Source: Marchantia polymorpha subsp. ruderalis
Taxonomy: Eukaryota; Streptophyta; Marchantiopsida; Marchantiales; Marchantiaceae
Length of the DNA: 64,000 bases
Direction of reading: 5' to 3'
Assembly: GCA_037833965.1 (NCBI GenBank)
Contig: AP031355.1
Span: 28,731,501 to 28,795,500 of the forward strand
Shown here: piece by piece, positions 60,231-64,000 of the stretch
How the letters are laid out: every line of letters begins with the position of its first letter
Numbering within the stretch: position 1 is the first letter of the stretch
Notes under the pieces: generated by a model
What the model was told of the DNA's origin: nothing
What the model saw: only the letters and a program-made list of their open reading frames with translations
The model's database searches: none
Made by a program: the position numbers and the translations under genes

Positions 60231-63065
60231 ACTGTGGGACTGGGAAGGAGTGAGACGAGTCACACCGAGGGCATTGTCGACCCTAGTGACTGTCACGAAG
60301 TACAACTCAGTCCCGACAAGTGCTTGAAGGTATCAAGCGCAGTGAGAGGAGACGAGCTAAGGAAAGTACAGGCATTCCTTAGCCATTATGTCGACGTCTT
60401 CGCCTGGAAGATCGAAGACATGAAGGGGATACCTGCACGGTATGGGGAACACCGTATCGATTTACTGGACGACTCAGTACCCATACGACAGCGCCAGTAT
60501 CGCCTCAACCCAAAATACTCCTTGCTAGTTAAGGAGGAGATAGATAAGTACTTGAGTGCTGGTATTATTTACCCTGTGCTCAGCAGTGAGTGGGTGTCGC
60601 CGATTGTTATCGTACCCAAGAAGTTGACGGGTAAGATACGAGTGTGTCAGGATTTCCGGAAGTTGAATGCAGCAACACGCAAGGATCATCACCCGTTACC
60701 ATTCACGGATGCCATTCTAGACCATGTCGCAGGACATGAATGTTATAGCTTCCTGGATGGGTTCTCAGGTTACAATCAGGTGTCTATCCGGGAACAGGAC
60801 AAGGATAAAACTACGTTCACAACCGACTGGGGAACTTACGCATACCACAAGATGCCCTTCGGTCTGTGCAACGCGCCTGCCACCTTTCAACGGATGATGA
60901 CCAATATCTTCCAGGAACAACTGAGGAAGTTCCTGGAAATATTCATAGATGACTTCTGTGTCTTTGGGAAGCGGTCTGAACACCTAAGTCACTTGAAGCA
61001 GACCTTCGATAAATGTAGAGAGAGCAGTTTATCACTGCATCCCGAGAAGTGCTTTTTCTTTATAACTAGTGGGATCTTGTTGGGTCATCGGGTCTCGGCA
61101 GACGGCATTGCGGTGGACATCGAGAAGGTCAAGGTTATACTCGAGCTTGAGCCACCCACGAATCTAAGAGAGCTGCGAGCATTCCTGGGTCATGTGGGCT
61201 ACTACCGAAGATTCATACACCTGTATGCAATACTGGCGGCGGACCTGACCAAGTTGTTGAAGAAGGACGAGCCTTATGCTTGGGGTGCGAACCAGCAGTC
61301 AGCATTTGAGGCTCTTAAAGCGAAACTCACGACTGCTCCCGTACTAAGGAGTCCAGACTGGAATCGACCATTCCATGTTTACGTTGACACATCTGCATTC
61401 GCCATCGGTGTAGTGCTGAGTCAAAAGGATGACAACAAAAAGGACTACCCGATCTACTTCGCGAGCCGACAGCTGTCTCTAGCAGAGCGGAAGTACACCA
61501 CGACGGAGAGAGAAGCGTTGGGGATGGTGTACTCCTGTAAAAAGTTCCGTCACTACCTAATCTGCTACGAGTTTGTGTTCCATGTGGACCACTACGCATT
61601 GCAACACCTAGTCAAGAAAGCCAACCTATCCGGTCGGATCGCCAGGTGGGTGTTGTTACTACAAGAGTTCACCTACACAGTCCAGACCAGGAAAGGGGTG
61701 CACCACGAAAATGCGGATTACTTGTCCCGATTATGGACCCAGCCGACAGAGGAGGAATTGGTGGACGATTTTCCAGATGAAGAGTTATTTCAGTTGTCTG
61801 CAGGACATGAGTCCCGCTATGCCGACCTGTATCGATATCTGCTAACCCTCCAGTGTCCCGTAGGCATGGATTTGGAACAGCGAACTGTCTTTATTCATAA
61901 GGCAGGCCCGTACCAACTCCAGCAGGGGGTTTTGTTCAAGAAGATGGCAGATGAGCGCTTATGCAGATGCCTGGAGGAATCAGAGGTACCAAGAATAGTG
62001 AGTGCGATGCATACAGAGGAGGCGGGTGGACACTATGCCACCAGGAACACGGTCACAAAGATTCTAAATGCGGGGTATTGGTGGCCGACCATGTTTAAGG
62101 ATGTTCTCGATTACATCCGCAAGTGCGACAGTTGCCAGAGGACGGGGAGACCTACGCCTACAACACGCTGGCCCCTGACTCCCATCATGCCTCTAGCACC
62201 TTTCGAAAAGTGGGGCATTGACTTTGTAGGGCCGATACAACCAGTGACTAGAAGTACACGAAGGCGCTACATTCTGGTAGCAACGGACTACGCCACCAAA
62301 ATGGTAGAGGCCAGGGCCACCAGAAGGGATGATGCTGCCACAGTGGCAGCCTTCTTGTTTGAGTCGATCATCACACGTTACGGATGTCCCTTAGAGCTAG
62401 TCAGCGACCGGGGCACGCATTTTCTGAATCAGATCATCGAAGATTTGACACGGTATTTCCACATCAAGCACCGGAAGACTACTCCATACAATCCCAAGGC
62501 AAATGGACTGACGGAGAAGTCCAATGGTCTGCTGTGTAAAATACTACTCAAGGTCACGGTGAATCACGCTCACGACTGGGATACGAAGCTAGCAGCCGCT
62601 CTATGGGCGTACCGGACAGCTGAGAAGATCACGACCAAACAGACACCATACTTTCTGGTGTATGGGCAACACCCGATCCTCCCGATCGAATTTGAAGTAC
62701 CCACCCAACGAACGTTGGATTTGCAGAGGATGGGCGCAGAGGAGAGTCAGCTCTATAGGTTACAGGAGGTCACGCTGTTGGATGAGAGGAGACGAGACGC
62801 CGAAGATCGCACCAGGAAAATCCAGCTCCGCCGAAAGGAGAGATACGATAAAAAGATCAAACCGGTACTCCTGCAGGCGGGTGATTTGGCATTGCTCTAC
62901 GACAGCAGGCATGCCAGATTCCCAGGCAAACTGCACCTAAGATGGATGGGACCTTACAGGGTTGTCGAAGTCTTCCCGAATGGATCCATCCAACTTGCGG
63001 ACCTGGCCGGCGATTTGTTAGGCACCCGAGTGAACGGGTGGCGGTTGAAGAAATACCACATGTGA
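60225..63065 (+). CDS. pol: Pol (RT-RNase H-integrase) of element B
   Basis: Open along its full 946 codons and almost identical to A's pol, with FIDDF, TTEREALGM, CDSCQ, GIDFVGPI, LVSDRGTHF, NGLTEKSNG and the WMGPYRVVEVF module. Small differences from A include Ile for Met before TSGILLG and Asn for Asp in KKANLSG. Since gag is split by C and pol has no start of its own, this copy is unlikely to be expressed despite intact coding. Confidence 0.92.
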   Translation, partial: QLTVGLGRSETSHTEGIVDPSDCHEVQLSPDKCLKVSSAVRGDELRKVQAFLSHYVDVFAWKIEDMKGIPARYGEHRIDLLDDSVPIRQRQYRLNPKYSLLVKEEIDKYLSAGIIYPVLSSEWVSPIVIVPKKLTGKIRVCQDFRKLNAATRKDHHPLPFTDAILDHVAGHECYSFLDGFSGYNQVSIREQDKDKTTFTTDWGTYAYHKMPFGLCNAPATFQRMMTNIFQEQLRKFLEIFIDDFCVFGKRSEHLSHLKQTFDKCRESSLSLHPEKCFFFITSGILLGHRVSADGIAVDIEKVKVILELEPPTNLRELRAFLGHVGYYRRFIHLYAILAADLTKLLKKDEPYAWGANQQSAFEALKAKLTTAPVLRSPDWNRPFHVYVDTSAFAIGVVLSQKDDNKKDYPIYFASRQLSLAERKYTTTEREALGMVYSCKKFRHYLICYEFVFHVDHYALQHLVKKANLSGRIARWVLLLQEFTYTVQTRKGVHHENADYLSRLWTQPTEEELVDDFPDEELFQLSAGHESRYADLYRYLLTLQCPVGMDLEQRTVFIHKAGPYQLQQGVLFKKMADERLCRCLEESEVPRIVSAMHTEEAGGHYATRNTVTKILNAGYWWPTMFKDVLDYIRKCDSCQRTGRPTPTTRWPLTPIMPLAPFEKWGIDFVGPIQPVTRSTRRRYILVATDYATKMVEARATRRDDAATVAAFLFESIITRYGCPLELVSDRGTHFLNQIIEDLTRYFHIKHRKTTPYNPKANGLTEKSNGLLCKILLKVTVNHAHDWDTKLAAALWAYRTAEKITTKQTPYFLVYGQHPILPIEFEVPTQRTLDLQRMGAEESQLYRLQEVTLLDERRRDAEDRTRKIQLRRKERYDKKIKPVLLQAGDLALLYDSRHARFPGKLHLRWMGPYRVVEVFPNGSIQLADLAGDLLGTRVNGWRLKKYHM

Positions 63066-63089
63066 GTGTTCGCGTGGGCGCTCACAATT

Positions 63090-63102
63090 GAGGAGGGGAG
63101 CA
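63090..63102 (+). other. Polypurine tract of element B
   Basis: GAGGAGGGGAGCA directly before the 3' LTR, identical to A. Confidence 0.85.
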
Positions 63103-64000
63103 TGTGGTACCCCACTTTTGGCAATTTTGAGGAAATTAAAACATTTTTGGAAAACTGTACCCTGGCAGCATTGTAAATAGCCTTCGGTACATCAAAACGG
63201 AGTGAATCCGGAAGATCGCGGGGATTCTCGAGGGATCTTGTAGAATCTGGGATTTGGGGTGCAGCAGTGAGGACAGGCACCACCCTCCCTGCGAGCTCTG
63301 CAGTTAGGACCCCTACGACGCAAGGCGCAAAACCCGCCTTCGGAGGTTGCGTCCGCGGCTGTAGGGAAACCCTCCATAATTAGGTCAACCCTCGGGCGCC
63401 TTGACCAAGTTAGGGTCCCGTTGAAAAGAGCTCGACGCACTGATTCCAACGAGTCCAAGAACGCTTGGAACGGATGAGGACTTAGGGAGTTATCACTATT
63501 GGAAGAAACGGAGGCGGTCGCCTACGGCGGAAAGAGTTCGCCACCGGCGCAAATTCCGCCTACGCGGAATGGGGAATCAAGTTTTGTCCTATGCGCGGAC
63601 GAAGGCGTTCGCCTGTGCACAGGCGAAGTAGGGTTAGGGGAGGCGCGAAGTCCGCCTACGCACAGGCGCTCGCCTGTGCACAGGCGCTTCGGCGTCGGCG
63701 GAAAATCCGCCTTGGGCCCTAGAAATGCGCCTTGTGAGGTAGAAAGTGTACGGCGCCTTCCGCGCCAGCGCAGCGCCGCATACGGCGGAAGAGCCGCCAG
63801 AGTAATCAAATCGGTACGGACCATGCGGACGGGACGGGTGGATGCGCTCTTGGACGGACGGAGTTGCGGCGGCGGAAGCGCCGACGAAGAGACAAGGAAC
63901 GGACAGACTGCACGGAGACGGCTGACCACGGTCAACGCCTTCCGCGCCAGCGCGACGCCGCGCACGGAATTCGCCTGCGCACAGGCGACCGCCTGTGCAC
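63103..64000 (+). repeat. Element B 3' LTR, first 898 bp (cut by window end)
   Basis: Starts TGTGGTACCCCAC and shares B's private variants with 24748 onward, including the extra palindrome. The U3 ORF would start about 345 bp past the window edge. H's pol should resume after this LTR. Confidence 0.9.

Larger units (their letters stand above)
24748..64000 (+). mobile_element. Element B: ORF-bearing-LTR retrotransposon, split by S and C, runs off the window
   Basis: Starts TGTGGTACC inside H's pol; the left TSD should be 24743-24747 (AGAAC), with the right copy outside the window. The pieces are 5' LTR (24748-32823, holding S), PBS, gag split at 34584/59065 by C, pol (60225-63065), PPT, and the first 898 bp of the 3' LTR. 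LTR pairing is supported by private variants seen in both ends, such as GCGGAATGGGGAATC where A has GCGGAAGGGGGAATC, and an extra palindrome. Confidence 0.92.

Overview
The window is eukaryotic, almost certainly land-plant, repeat DNA. It consists of nested Ty3/gypsy-type LTR retrotransposons. I see no host gene, rRNA, tRNA or bacterial feature. Plant origin is inferred from very large elements, a primer-binding site matching the 3' end of plant tRNA-Asp, and gag/pol of plant Tat/Athila-like style. The species is not determinable; a fern, lycophyte, bryophyte or gymnosperm-like giant-LTR genome would fit.

Names used here: L (1-584) is the 3' end of a + strand LTR. O (719-2032) is an old minus-strand LTR-ORF fragment. 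H is a minus-strand element whose 3' LTR (2033-2983 plus 18960-22700) and partial pol (22759-24747) are visible. A (2984-18954) is a complete + strand element inserted into H's LTR (TSD GCTAT). B (24748 to beyond 64000) is a + strand element inserted into H's pol. S (27637-30744) is a minus-strand solo LTR inside B's 5' LTR (TSD AGGAG). C (34585-59059) is a + strand element inserted into B's gag (TSD CGAAG). D (47415-55273) is a smaller minus-strand element inserted into C's 3' LTR (TSD GTGC). The nesting order O > H > B > C > D is five levels deep, read directly from interrupted reading frames and target-site duplications.

A, B and C are one family with an unusual plan. Each LTR is about 5.1-5.4 kb and carries, inside U3 and upstream of the TATA box, a 950-1050-codon reading frame (the 'U3 ORF'). 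The internal part holds tRNA-Asp-type PBS, gag with three zinc knuckles plus aspartic protease, a single in-frame UAG followed by CAA UUA (the tobamovirus-type leaky-stop context), RT-RNase H-integrase without a usable AUG, and a polypurine tract. The genomic RNA should therefore carry the U3 ORF as its 3'-terminal cistron, an arrangement like mouse mammary tumour virus sag. Diverged copies in H and O differ from A/C mainly at synonymous sites, and two independent internal deletions keep the frame, so the U3 ORF looks like a selected gene. Solo LTR S lacks it cleanly.

Other notable points are a 16-bp palindrome family spread through the LTRs and inside the U3 ORF, a promoter-proximal hairpin with a compensatory base pair, and a decayed extra zinc-knuckle ORF followed by a 29-nt A tract upstream of D's gag-pol.
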